DNA of 64,000 nucleotides from positions 62,001 to 126,000 of the forward strand of contig NZ_BDBL01000023.1 of the NCBI RefSeq assembly GCF_001612965.1, given 5' to 3'. Below are positions 49,192 to 57,920 of this stretch, in pieces (within the stretch, counting starts at the first letter, position 1; each line of letters begins with the position of its first letter). The notes under the pieces are model-generated. The model worked only from the letters and a program-made list of their open reading frames with translations, was not told the origin of the DNA and did no database searches. The DNA is from Nocardia kruczakiae NBRC 101016 (lineage in GTDB: Bacteria > Actinomycetota > Actinomycetes > Mycobacteriales > Mycobacteriaceae). A program made the position numbers and the translations under genes.

Positions 49192-49559
49192 ACATCCTCT
49201 GCCCACGGGCCCCGGCCGAAACCGCCGGGGCCCGTGGCATGTTGGGCGTTTCCTGGTGAAATTCACCGGCACAGTAGTTGATTCGTCATTTCACGCTGTC
49301 ATTTCCGTGCGGACGCGATAGGGTCACTGCACGATTACGAATGGCGCACGGGCGGATTTCAGCCACCCGGCGGGGTCCGTGTTGCTAACGATTGGGCGGT
49401 CGAATATCGTCCAGCGAGCGCAAGTGTGACCGTTCGTAGCCGCGGCGTCGCTCATGTCGAAAGGTCGGGTTCGACGTGAGCGCAGATCATGCCGTCGCTG
49501 ACGGAAGTGGTCGTGGCGCGGCGACAACAGCAGACAGCAGCAGAAAGAGAGCAGTATCC
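49192..49559 (+). other. 368-bp intergenic region between mycolyltransferases 2 and 3
   Basis: The first part carries the terminator at 49203-49237. The rest has no supported gene and presumably holds the promoter and 5' untranslated region of copy 3. Bases 49260-49400 are less GC-rich than the surroundings. Confidence 0.6.
49203..49237 (+). terminator. Hairpin terminator after mycolyltransferase 2
   Basis: CCACGGGCCCCGG (49203-49215) pairs perfectly with 49225-49237 around a 9-nt loop, 12 bp after the stop codon. Confidence 0.85.
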
Positions 49560-50612
49560 ATGCGTTTCGGCAGGTCGGCCGCGCCGGTTTCGCATTCGGC
49601 GCTCGCGCCGGAGTCAGCCCCCAGAGGGCGGCGAGGCGCTCAGCGTGGTTGGCGCACACGACTTCTCGCTGCGGGTGCCGCGATGGCACTCCCGATCGCG
49701 GCGGGCATCATGGCTCCGGCCGCCATCGCCGCTCCCGTTCACGCACCCGTGCACCAGACACCCGCGGGCGGCTACGACGAACTGATGGTTCCGTCGAGCA
49801 TGGGCCCCATCAAGGTGCAGGTGCAGTGGGCGCGCAACGGCGGTAACGCCGCCCTGCTGCTGCTGGACGGCCTGCGTGCCCGCGACGACCGCAACGCGTG
49901 GTCGTTCGAGACCAACGCCCAGCAGATGTTCGGCAACGACAACGTCACCCTGGTGATGCCGGTGGGTGGCCAGTCCAGCTGGTACGCCGACTGGCAGGGC
50001 CCGAGCAACACCAACGGCCAGAAGTTCACCTACAAGTGGGAAACCTTCCTCACCAAGGAACTTCCGGACTTCCTCAGCAATTACGGCGTTTCGCGGACCA
50101 ACTACGCGGTCGCCGGTCTGTCGATGAGTGGTCCGGCGGCGTTGCGCCTGGCGGCATTCCACCGCGACCAGTTCAAGTACGCGGCCTCCTTCTCGGGCCC
50201 GCTGAACTGGAACGCTCCGGGTATGCGCGAGGCGATTCGCGTGATGATGCTCGATGCCGGCCGCTTCAACGTCGACTCGATGGCCGCGCCGTGGAGCCCG
50301 CAGTGGCTGCGTTCGGACCCGATGGTGTTCGCGCCGCAGCTGCGCGGTCTGCCGATGTACATCTCGGCCGCCAGTGGTCTGCCGGGTCAGTACGACCACC
50401 CGAACGGCCTCGTCGGTGCGTTCAACACCGGTAACGCCATGGGCATCGAGTTGATCTCGATGGTCAGCACCCACTCGTTCAAGGCCCGACTGGACTCGCT
50501 GGGCATCCCGGCCGCCTACGACTTCCCGCCCACCGGCACCCACGCCTGGCTCTACTGGCAGGACGAGCTGGCCAAGGCTCGCACGGGCATCCTGGCCGCA
50601 CTGAACGCCTGA
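49560..50612 (+). CDS. Mycolyltransferase (antigen 85 family), copy 3
   Basis: The 350-residue enzyme is closer to classical antigen 85 than copies 1 and 2, with LMVPSSMGPIKVQVQWA, LLLLDGLRARDDRNAWSFETNA, TYKWETFLTKELP and a compact length without insertions. Signal sequence ends near APAAIAA (about residue 60). The triad is Ser188 (GLSMSG), Glu297 (GIELIS) and His328 (GTHAWLYW). GAGAG precedes the ATG by about 10 nt. It probably is a major secreted mycolyltransferase. Confidence 0.94.
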   Translation: MRFGRSAAPVSHSALAPESAPRGRRGAQRGWRTRLLAAGAAMALPIAAGIMAPAAIAAPVHAPVHQTPAGGYDELMVPSSMGPIKVQVQWARNGGNAALLLLDGLRARDDRNAWSFETNAQQMFGNDNVTLVMPVGGQSSWYADWQGPSNTNGQKFTYKWETFLTKELPDFLSNYGVSRTNYAVAGLSMSGPAALRLAAFHRDQFKYAASFSGPLNWNAPGMREAIRVMMLDAGRFNVDSMAAPWSPQWLRSDPMVFAPQLRGLPMYISAASGLPGQYDHPNGLVGAFNTGNAMGIELISMVSTHSFKARLDSLGIPAAYDFPPTGTHAWLYWQDELAKARTGILAALNA

Positions 50613-50639
50613 TCAAGGGCCGCAACAGCAACTGAACTC

Positions 50640-50670
50640 GGCGCCGCGCAGATCCGATCTGCGCGGCGCC
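50640..50670 (+). terminator. Hairpin terminator after mycolyltransferase 3
   Basis: Bases 50640-50654 and 50656-50670 are perfectly complementary around one base; allowing for a loop, the stem is about 13 bp (GGCGCCGCGCAGA). It lies 27 bp after the stop. Confidence 0.85.
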
Positions 50671-50776
50671 GATGTGTTGCGGGCCGTCCCAGGTTGCCTT
50701 GTGCGCTGGCATTTCTCAGGTTTGCTGTCCGCGCGTCCTACCGCCTCGAGCGGCCTCGGCGCGGTACAACACTCCT

Positions 50777-52654
50777 GTGGCAGGTGTGGTTTCCGGTAGC
50801 CGGGGGACGCTGCGTCGCGGCCGTTGGGGCAGGCGACGACTGGCGATGCTGGCCGCCGCCGTGATCGTGCCGATCGCATCCGGGATCACCGTCGCACCGC
50901 TCCCGGCGTTCGCCGAACCCGCCGCGGTGCCGGCTCCCGCCGGGGCGACCGTCGAGAAGGTCGTCTGGCTGACCGAGCGTCGTGTCGCGCTGTGGGTCAA
51001 TTCCCCGTCCATGGGCTCGCCGGTCCAGGTGCAACTACTGCTGGCCCGGGACTGGAATTCCCGTCCGGACGCGCGATTCCCGCTGCTGTTCATGCTCGAC
51101 GGCCTGCGTGCCCAGGACGACGAGAGCGGCTGGACCAAGGATGCGGGCGCCGTCGACTTCTACGCCGACAAGAACGTCACCGTGGTGCTGCCGATCGGCG
51201 GCCAGTCGAGCTTCTATTCCGACTGGGTGCAGCAGGACAACGGTAAGAACTACAAGTGGGAAACCTTCCTGACCAAGGAACTGCCGCCCCTGCTGGAGAA
51301 CCAGTGGCGTGCCACCGATGCGCATGGGGTGGAGGGGCTTTCGATGGGCGGTACGGCCGCGATGTTCCTGGCCGGGCGCAACCCCGGCTGGGTGAAGTAC
51401 GCCGCCTCCTATTCGGGTTTCCTGACCACGACGAGTGTCGGTATGCCACAGGCGATCATGTTCGCGATGCGCGACGCCGGCGGATTCGACGCCAACGCCA
51501 TGTGGGGGCCGCCGACGAATGCCGAGTGGTCCGAACACGATCCGTACCAGCTGGCGCCCAAGCTCAAGGGCATCAGCATGTACGTCTCCGCCGGCAGCGG
51601 CACCACGGGCGCCTACGACAAGCCGTCCGACATCCCGGGCATCAGCACCAACTACGCCGGGATGGGCCTGGAGATGCTGTCCCGGTTGACAAGTCAGAAC
51701 TTCGTCGACAAGCTGAACAAGCTCTCGATTCCGGTACAGGCCAATTACCGCCCCTCCGGCACACATTCGTGGCCGTACTGGGATTTCGAGATGCGGCAGT
51801 CGTGGCCACAGGCCGCGGCCGCCCTCGGCGTGGAGGCCGACAAACCGGCGTGCGCGGTGAACGGCGCGGTCGCCGCGGCCGTGCAGATCGACAAGTGGCT
51901 GGGCGACTGCGTCACCGGGGAGTACCAGGTGACCAATGGCAGCGCGCAGGACTTCAAGGGCGGCCGGATGTTCTGGTCGCAGGCCACCGGCGCCCATGCC
52001 GTGGCGGGGGCGATCGGCGGGACCTATCAGGCGACGGCCGGCCCGGGTGGCCCGCTGGGCCTGCCCACCTCGGCCGAACAGCCGCTGCCGGACGGTCAGG
52101 GCCGTTTCCAGACCTTCCAGGGCGGTTCGGTCTATTGGACGCCGCAGACCGGCGCCCAGGTGATCCGCGGGGCGATTCTGGCCGAATGGGAGCGGCAGGG
52201 CTTCGAACGCGGCCCCGCCGGCTACCCGACCGGGGCGGAGACCAGGACGCCGAACAGGGACGGCGTGGTGCAGGGCTTCCAGGGCGGGCCGATGTACTTC
52301 AGCGACAAAACCGGGGCGCACCGGGTGCAGGGCCTGATTCTCGGCAAGTACGCGCAGATGGGCTTCGAGAACAGCTGGCTCGGTTTCCCGGCGGCCGAGG
52401 AGCAGCCGACCAAGGATCTCGGCCGCTACAGCAAATTCGAGGGCGGCAACATCTACTGGAGTCCGCTCTCCGGGGCGTGGGCCGTGCGCAACGGCCCGAT
52501 CATGGACGCATGGGGCCAGCAGGGCTTCGAGAACGGCAAGCTCGGCTATCCGATCAGTGACGAGTTCCCGGTGCCCGGCGGCGTCCAGCAGAATTTCCAG
52601 GCCGGATTCGTCGTCGTGCGCGACGGCAAACCCCCCGAGGTGCACGGGGCCTAG
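50777..52654 (+). CDS. Mycolyltransferase with C-terminal LGFP repeats (antigen 85/PS1-type), copy 4
   Basis: The 625-residue protein has a signal sequence (LAMLAAAVIVPIASGITVAPLPAFA), an antigen-85 domain (about 55-350) and about four LGFP repeats (about 390-600: GPLGLPTSAEQPLPDG, GPAGYPTGAETRTPN, SWLGFPAAEEQPT, GKLGYPISDEFPVPGG). The triad is Ser189 (GLSMGG), Glu299 (GLEMLSRL) and His330 (GTHSWPYW). LGFP repeats are thought to hold corynebacterial PS1 and related enzymes to the cell wall. GTG 50777 is chosen; the frame continues upstream to 50672 but the extra residues are Cys-rich and not signal-like. Confidence 0.93.
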   Translation: MAGVVSGSRGTLRRGRWGRRRLAMLAAAVIVPIASGITVAPLPAFAEPAAVPAPAGATVEKVVWLTERRVALWVNSPSMGSPVQVQLLLARDWNSRPDARFPLLFMLDGLRAQDDESGWTKDAGAVDFYADKNVTVVLPIGGQSSFYSDWVQQDNGKNYKWETFLTKELPPLLENQWRATDAHGVEGLSMGGTAAMFLAGRNPGWVKYAASYSGFLTTTSVGMPQAIMFAMRDAGGFDANAMWGPPTNAEWSEHDPYQLAPKLKGISMYVSAGSGTTGAYDKPSDIPGISTNYAGMGLEMLSRLTSQNFVDKLNKLSIPVQANYRPSGTHSWPYWDFEMRQSWPQAAAALGVEADKPACAVNGAVAAAVQIDKWLGDCVTGEYQVTNGSAQDFKGGRMFWSQATGAHAVAGAIGGTYQATAGPGGPLGLPTSAEQPLPDGQGRFQTFQGGSVYWTPQTGAQVIRGAILAEWERQGFERGPAGYPTGAETRTPNRDGVVQGFQGGPMYFSDKTGAHRVQGLILGKYAQMGFENSWLGFPAAEEQPTKDLGRYSKFEGGNIYWSPLSGAWAVRNGPIMDAWGQQGFENGKLGYPISDEFPVPGGVQQNFQAGFVVVRDGKPPEVHGA

Positions 52655-52797
52655 GGCGATAAATCACCTTTAAGTGGTTGATGAGGGTTCCGGCCATGGG
52701 ATCCCTGTCCGCGCCGGTTGCCGTTAACCTGGAGCGCGACCTGCTAGACCTTGGAACGAGCTCTAGCCTTTAGCGAACTAGATCGAGGATACGATTC

Positions 52798-53346
52798 ATG
52801 CTTCGGACCCGTCCGGTCGGAGAACGGTACATCGCTGGTGGCAAGGTCGCCGGCATCGTGGTCGCGCTGGCGGCCACCGGATTACTGGCCGCCTGCGGCG
52901 GTAACGATTCCACGGCGTCGAGCACGCCCACGTTGAAGCCGTCCCACACGACCGCCACGGTCGCGTCCGCGCAGAGTGCGCCGAGCAGCGCGCAGGCGGC
53001 GCCCGAGCCCACGCAGGAACAGGCCCCGGTCACCAGCACCGCGAACGAGCGTCCCGAGCCGGCGCAGCCGAACGCGGGCGACACCACGCAGCTGTCGGCG
53101 AAGGATCAGGCCTATCTGGACGAGTTGAAGAAGCGCGGGGTGAATCCGTCCAGCCCGGACATCGCGATCACCGCGGCCAACTACGTCTGCCAAAGCAAGG
53201 CGAGCGGCGCCTCCGATCAAGAGGTGAAGACGTTCGTGAACGCGATGGCGGGCACCGACCCGTCCTTCGATCCGCAGAAGATGTCGGTTGAACAGGCGGG
53301 TCAGATCTACATCGACGTCGCGACCCAGTCCTACTGCAACAAGTGA
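52798..53346 (+). CDS. DUF732 lipoprotein
   Basis: The 182-residue protein has a lipobox LAAC (GLLAACGGN, about residue 33), a Ser/Thr/Ala/Pro/Gln-rich spacer (about 38-95) and a C-terminal DUF732 domain (about 100-182) with the pair of cysteines in NYVCQSK and QSYCNK. DUF732 proteins are common small exported proteins of mycobacteria with unknown role. Its TGA overlaps the GTG of the cutinase gene (GTGA), so expression of the two is coupled; a partner or regulator of the lipase is a reasonable guess. Confidence 0.85.
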   Translation: MLRTRPVGERYIAGGKVAGIVVALAATGLLAACGGNDSTASSTPTLKPSHTTATVASAQSAPSSAQAAPEPTQEQAPVTSTANERPEPAQPNAGDTTQLSAKDQAYLDELKKRGVNPSSPDIAITAANYVCQSKASGASDQEVKTFVNAMAGTDPSFDPQKMSVEQAGQIYIDVATQSYCNK

Positions 53347-54338
53347 ACGCCCGACGTCGTTCCGGATATGCCGGGGTCGGTCGCGGCCGCAACCGGCGGC
53401 CGGGTTGTCTGCTGTTCGTGCTGATCGCGGTCCTGGTGGCGATCGTGGCGCTGGTGCTGTGGTTCGTGCTGGCGGGCCGGTTGCACGTCCCCAAGCCGGG
53501 ACCGCCCTCGAAGCCGGGTAAACCCACCAGCCAGCCGGCGTCCTGCCCGGATGTGCAGTTACTGGCGATTCCCGGCACCTGGGAGTCGAACAGCAACGAC
53601 GATCCGCACGATCCGACGGCCAATCCGGCGTCGTTGATGCTGCATGTGACCAACCCCGTGCGGCAGCAGTTCCCGGAGTCCCGGCTCGACGTCTACACCG
53701 TTCCCTACGTCGCGCAATTCTCGAATCCGATCGCGATTCCGCCGGACGGTCAGTCGTCCTACAACAACAGCCGGTCCGAGGGCACCCAGCGTGCGCTGGC
53801 GGAGCTGACCGATATGTCGAAGAATTGCCCGCTCACCAACTATGTGATCGCCGGATTCTCCCAGGGCGCCGTCATCGCCGGTGATATCGCGGCTCAGATC
53901 GGCGCCGGACAGGGGCCGGTCGCCGCCGACCAGGTGCTCGGCGTCACGCTGATCGCCGACGGCCGTCGCGTGAACGGACCCGGGCAGGCCGGTGAGATCG
54001 GGGTTTCCCCGCCCGGCGTGGGCGCGGAGGTCGCGCTGAAGGGCCTGTCGGTTCCGGGCATCACGATGACCGGGCCGCGCGGCGGGTTCGGTGCGCTGGC
54101 CGGGCGCACGAACACCATCTGCGCCCCCGGGGATCTGATCTGCGACGCCCCGCCGCAGGCGCTGAATCCGCTGAATATCGTGCCCAGCCTGATGACCCTG
54201 GTGCATGCGGTCGGCAATCCGGTGCACAGCCTCTACAACACCTTCCAGGTGGACGATCAGGGCACCACCGCCACCCAGTGGGCGGCCGCCTGGGCCGAGG
54301 GGCTGATCAAGGACGCGCCCCACCCGCCGCACGGCTGA
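53343..54338 (+). CDS. Cutinase-family phospholipase/thioesterase (Culp6, Rv3802c-like)
   Basis: The 331-residue protein has an N-terminal membrane anchor (about 21-45), a Pro-rich linker and an alpha/beta-hydrolase cutinase domain. The catalytic Ser173 sits in GFSQG; the Asp is in CAPGDLICD and the His follows in LVHAVGNPVHSLY. Rv3802c is an essential cell-wall lipase linked to mycolate metabolism, encoded beside fadD32 and pks13, as here. It is coupled to the DUF732 lipoprotein gene. A run of seven A bases about 35 bp after the stop is unusual for this GC-rich sequence. Confidence 0.92.
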   Translation: MNARRRSGYAGVGRGRNRRPGCLLFVLIAVLVAIVALVLWFVLAGRLHVPKPGPPSKPGKPTSQPASCPDVQLLAIPGTWESNSNDDPHDPTANPASLMLHVTNPVRQQFPESRLDVYTVPYVAQFSNPIAIPPDGQSSYNNSRSEGTQRALAELTDMSKNCPLTNYVIAGFSQGAVIAGDIAAQIGAGQGPVAADQVLGVTLIADGRRVNGPGQAGEIGVSPPGVGAEVALKGLSVPGITMTGPRGGFGALAGRTNTICAPGDLICDAPPQALNPLNIVPSLMTLVHAVGNPVHSLYNTFQVDDQGTTATQWAAAWAEGLIKDAPHPPHG

Positions 54339-54476
54339 CAACCGGTGGTGACCGCGGTCGCCGGAGGTCTCGGAAAAAAAGTAAACCCGAGGGTCACTCA
54401 GATTTTGGTGAAGGCTGTAAAGTGCAGCGATGATCGCGCCACAGCGCACATCCGCACAGCCAGGAGCAGAGAGTTC

Positions 54477-55511
54477 ATGACAGAAGCCGCCGCCGCCGGC
54501 GCGACCAGCGGTGTCGAGATGACGGCGCTGGGTGTTCCGGCGCGCGCGTTCCGATTCGCTGCTGCAGGTGAGGGAAATCAGCAGGAGGGCGGTGCGCGGA
54601 AATTCGTCAAGCTCGCCCAGCAGGCCGAGGAATACGGATACGACTCCTTCGCGATTCCGGACCACCTCGGCCCCCAGGTCGGGCCGATCGCCGCACTCGG
54701 CGCGCTCGCCGTGGCCACCGACCGTATCCGGATCGGAACCTCGGTACTGGCCAACGGTTTCCGGCATCCGGTGGTGCTGGCCAAGGACGCCGCGACGATC
54801 GACGTGCTCTCGCGCGGACGGCTGGAGCTCGGTGTCGGCGCGGGCTGGATCAAGAGTGAATTCGACGCCGCCGGCCTGCCCTACGAATCGCCGGGCGTGC
54901 GGTTGGAGAAGCTGGACGAGGCGCTGACCATTCTCGATGTGCTCCTGCGCGGGCAGGAATGCCATTTCGAGGGCAAGCACTATCAGGTGCGTGGCATCAA
55001 GGGCACGCCGCGGCCGCGGCAGGGTCCCCGTCCGCCGCTGGTGACCGGTGGCGGCGGCCCCAAGATGTTGCGGCTGGCCGCCAAGCATGCCGACATCATC
55101 TCGGTGGTGCCGCGCACGACCAAGACCGGTAAGGGCCTGCTGTCGGGAATCACCCTCGAGAAGACCATCGAGAAGGTGAATCTCATCAAGGAGGCCGCCG
55201 GGGACCGATTCCCCGAGATCGAACTCAACTGGACCGTCACCGCCGTCGTGATCACCGACGATCGCGAGCGCACGGCCGAGATGGCGTTGGCCGCCCTCGA
55301 CAAGGGTTTGCACCCGGATCTCGAGGTCGATGTCCAGCTGTCGGTGGAAGACATCCTGAATTCGCCCTATGTGGCCATCGGCACATTCGAGGAGATCGCC
55401 GAGCAGATCCGTAACGTGCGGCGATTGACATCGATGTCCTATGTCGGAGTGTTTCCGACCCAGATGGATGCTTTCGCACCGGTGATCCCCTTGCTGCGAG
55501 AGGAGCCGTAG
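54477..55511 (+). CDS. LLM class F420-dependent oxidoreductase
   Basis: The 344-residue TIM-barrel protein has luciferase-like monooxygenase features: FAIPDHLGPQVGP, TDRIRIGTSVLANGFRHPVVLAKDAATIDVLSRGRLELGVGAGW in pieces, and PPLVTGGGGPKMLRLAAKHADIIS. This is the pattern of F420-binding LLM proteins. The substrate is unknown. M. tuberculosis does not have this gene between Rv3802c and fadD32, so it is an insertion relative to that order. ATG 54477 has AGGAG about 11 nt and GAGAG about 3 nt upstream; TAAAGT at 54418 is a possible -10. Confidence 0.87.
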   Translation: MTEAAAAGATSGVEMTALGVPARAFRFAAAGEGNQQEGGARKFVKLAQQAEEYGYDSFAIPDHLGPQVGPIAALGALAVATDRIRIGTSVLANGFRHPVVLAKDAATIDVLSRGRLELGVGAGWIKSEFDAAGLPYESPGVRLEKLDEALTILDVLLRGQECHFEGKHYQVRGIKGTPRPRQGPRPPLVTGGGGPKMLRLAAKHADIISVVPRTTKTGKGLLSGITLEKTIEKVNLIKEAAGDRFPEIELNWTVTAVVITDDRERTAEMALAALDKGLHPDLEVDVQLSVEDILNSPYVAIGTFEEIAEQIRNVRRLTSMSYVGVFPTQMDAFAPVIPLLREEP

Positions 55512-55614
55512 CGAGCCGCCACCGTGCAAGCCGGGGAATCGTTCGGCTCGCTCCGGAGACCGCTTCGGGGCCTGCTCTGTAACATGTCCCTGGCTCGAGT
55601 ACATCTAGCCGTTA

Positions 55615-55636
55615 GGTGGTCACCGCGCAGACCACC
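55615..55636. promoter_or_regulatory. Inverted repeat upstream of fadD32
   Basis: GGTGGTC (55615-55621) and GACCACC (55630-55636) pair around an 8-nt spacer within the 242-bp LLM to fadD32 gap, about 118 bp before the fadD32 start. It could be an operator or a leader hairpin. Confidence 0.4.
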
Positions 55637-55753
55637 GGAAAAAGCTGCAGGCATGCTCTCGCACCACAGAGCGCCCGCGGGTGAAAGAGAGTCGGGGCCT
55701 CACAGGTAACAGCGGCCATGTCGCCGTGCTGCGTGTGCCTCGGAGGAGAAGGA

Positions 55754-57676
55754 ATGACGGACGAGACTTTCGACGATTACCTGGACGAAACCGGGAACAT
55801 CAGAATTCCCGAGGGCCGCACCCTGGTCGATTACGTCGAGAAGCACACCCGCAACGATGCGAACGATCTTGCGTATCGCTATATCGACTACTCCCGCGAG
55901 CGCGACGGGGAGTACCAGGACCTGACCTGGAAGGAATTCGGCGTCCGGCTGCGCGCGGTGGCCGCTCGCCTGCAACAGGTGACCAAACCGGGCGACCGGG
56001 TGGCGATTCTGGCGCCGCAGGGCCTGGACTATGTGATCTCCTTCTTCGCCGCCATCTACGCCGGCACCATCGCCGTGCCGCTGTTCGATCCGGACGAGCC
56101 GGGCCACACCGACCGGCTGCACGCCGTACTGGGCGACTGCAAGCCGTCGGCGATTCTGACGGCCAGCTCCTCGGCCGCCGGCGTGCGCCAGTTCTTCCGT
56201 CCGCTGCCGGCGGCGCAGCGTCCGCGCATCATCGCAGTCGACGCGGTGCCCGACACCCTCGGTGAGTCCTGGGTGCGCCCGGACCTGGCCGTCGACGACA
56301 TCGCCTACCTGCAGTACACCTCGGGTTCGACCCGGACCCCGGCCGGTGTGGAGATCACCCACCGCGCGGTCGGCACCAACCTGCTGCAGATGGTCAACGC
56401 CATCAACCTGGACTGGAATTCGCGCGGTGTCACCTGGCTGCCGCTGTACCACGACATGGGCCTGCTGTGCGTGATCCTGCCGGCCATCGGCGGCAAATAC
56501 ATCACCATCATGTCGCCGAGCGCCTTCGTCCGGCGCCCGGGCCGCTGGATCTCCGAGCTCGCCGCGGTATCCGACGGCGCCGGCACCTTCGCCGCCGCGC
56601 CGAACTTCGCCTTCGAGCACGCCGCGGCGCGCGGCCTGCCGAAGAACGGCGAAACGCTGGATCTGTCGAACGTGATCGGCCTGATCAACGGCAGTGAGCC
56701 GGTGACCACCTCGTCGATGAAGAAGTTCAACGAGGCCTTCGCCCCCTACGGGCTGCCGAAGACCGCGATCAAGCCCTGCTACGGCATGGCCGAGGCGACA
56801 CTGTTCGTCTCCGCGACGCGGGCCGAGGACGAGGCCAAGGTCATCTACGTCGACCGCAACGAGCTCAACGCCGGACGTGTGGTGAAGGTCGACCAGGGCG
56901 CGCCGAACGCCATCGCGCAGGTGAGCTGTGGCTACATCGCGCTGTCGCAGTGGGCCGCGATCGTCGACCCGGAGTCGATCGACGACCCCGCGGGCGCGCA
57001 GGAGCTACCCGAGGGCCGCGTCGGCGAAATCTGGTTGCACGGCAACAACATCGGCATCGGCTACTGGGGTCGCGAGGAGGAAACCCGCAAGACCTTCAAG
57101 AACCTGCTGACCAACCGCCAGGCCGAGGGCTCGCACGCCGCGGGCACTCCCGACGATGCGATCTGGCTGCGCACCGGTGACTACGGCGTCTACGTCGACG
57201 GCGAGTTGTACATCACCGGCCGCGTCAAGGACCTGGTGATCGTCGACGGCCGCAACCACTACCCGCAGGACCTGGAGTTCTCCGCGCAGGAGGCCAGCAA
57301 GATGCTGCGTCCGGGCTTCATCGCGGCGTTCTCGGTGCCGGCCAATCAGCTGCCGGCCGAGGTCTTCGCCGCCGACAGCCACGCCGGTCTGAAGTACGAC
57401 GCCGACGATGCCTCCGAGCAGCTGGTGATCGTGGCCGAGCGGGGGCCGGGCGCGCACAAGGCCGATCCGCAGCCGATCGCCGACGCGGTGCGCGGCGCGC
57501 TGTCGCAGCGGCACGGCGTGACCGTGCGCGATGTGCTGCTGGTGCCCGCGGGTTCGATTCCGCGGACCTCGAGCGGCAAGCTGGCGCGCCGGGCGTGCCG
57601 GGCCGCGTATCTGGAGGGCACTCTGCGCGGTGGCTATCAGCAGCAGGCCTTCCCCGACGCACCGGACGAAGAGTAA
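55754..57676 (+). CDS. fadD32: Fatty-acyl-AMP ligase FadD32
   Basis: The 640-residue enzyme activates the long meromycolic acid as acyl-AMP and loads it on the N-terminal ACP of Pks13. Adenylation motifs are visible: YTSGSTRTPAGVEITH, the P-loop A3 motif, and GxxEP-type GSEPVTTSSMKKFNE. Further blocks are CYGMAEATLFVS and RTGDYGVYVDGELYITGRVKDLVIVDGRNHYPQDLE (split here). The FAAL-specific insertion blocks CoA use. Length is near that of Rv3801c (637). GGAGGAGAAGG precedes the ATG. Role and partner are established for the family. Confidence 0.97.
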   Translation: MTDETFDDYLDETGNIRIPEGRTLVDYVEKHTRNDANDLAYRYIDYSRERDGEYQDLTWKEFGVRLRAVAARLQQVTKPGDRVAILAPQGLDYVISFFAAIYAGTIAVPLFDPDEPGHTDRLHAVLGDCKPSAILTASSSAAGVRQFFRPLPAAQRPRIIAVDAVPDTLGESWVRPDLAVDDIAYLQYTSGSTRTPAGVEITHRAVGTNLLQMVNAINLDWNSRGVTWLPLYHDMGLLCVILPAIGGKYITIMSPSAFVRRPGRWISELAAVSDGAGTFAAAPNFAFEHAAARGLPKNGETLDLSNVIGLINGSEPVTTSSMKKFNEAFAPYGLPKTAIKPCYGMAEATLFVSATRAEDEAKVIYVDRNELNAGRVVKVDQGAPNAIAQVSCGYIALSQWAAIVDPESIDDPAGAQELPEGRVGEIWLHGNNIGIGYWGREEETRKTFKNLLTNRQAEGSHAAGTPDDAIWLRTGDYGVYVDGELYITGRVKDLVIVDGRNHYPQDLEFSAQEASKMLRPGFIAAFSVPANQLPAEVFAADSHAGLKYDADDASEQLVIVAERGPGAHKADPQPIADAVRGALSQRHGVTVRDVLLVPAGSIPRTSSGKLARRACRAAYLEGTLRGGYQQQAFPDAPDEE

Positions 57677-57820
57677 GTCGTGCTCCCGGTGATTTCCCAC
57701 CGTGCCGAGATCGAGGTTTCTCGTCGCCCCGGCCGGTCCGTTGGTCGCTGTGACGTGCCCGTTCGACGGGCCACCCGGCAGCCGGCGGCGGTGCGGAACT
57801 CGCCGGGGGACGTGCGCTGC

Positions 57821-57846
57821 GTGGCGAGTTGTCCACAACCCGCCAC
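57821..57846. other. Imperfect palindrome between fadD32 and pks13
   Basis: GTGGCG (57821-57826) pairs with CGCCAC (57841-57846), and after one mismatch GTTG pairs with CAAC around TCCA. It could be the fadD32 terminator or an operator; it contains the first DnaA-like 9-mer. Confidence 0.5.
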
Positions 57847-57855
57847 TTATCCACA
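57829..57855 (+). promoter_or_regulatory. Pair of DnaA-box-like 9-mers
   Basis: TTGTCCACA (57829-57837) and TTATCCACA (57847-57855) lie in the same orientation, 18 bp apart. TTATCCACA is the classical strong DnaA box and TTGTCCACA is the usual box in mycobacteria. They sit in the 244-bp fadD32-pks13 gap. Whether DnaA binds here is not shown; the first lies within a palindrome that offers another explanation. Confidence 0.5.
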
Positions 57856-57920
57856 TGACGGCGAATCGGCTGTCAATCCCCGCCCGCGCAACATTCGCAC
57901 ACAGGTAGCTTGAGGAATTG

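Noticed and set aside
50672..50776. Extended N-terminus of mycolyltransferase 4
   Set aside because: The extra residues are Cys-rich, overlap the terminator region of the preceding gene, and do not form a signal peptide.
51035..52645. Open frame antisense to the LGFP mycolyltransferase
   Set aside because: No recognisable domain; the plus strand has a full catalytic triad and repeats.
54369..54391. Hairpin around the A-run after the cutinase gene
   Set aside because: Only five base pairs (CTCGG/CCGAG) with a long loop; too weak to call a terminator.
57702..57908. Possible small gene between fadD32 and pks13
   Set aside because: The product is Arg/Pro-rich without features and the region carries palindromes and DnaA-like boxes instead.
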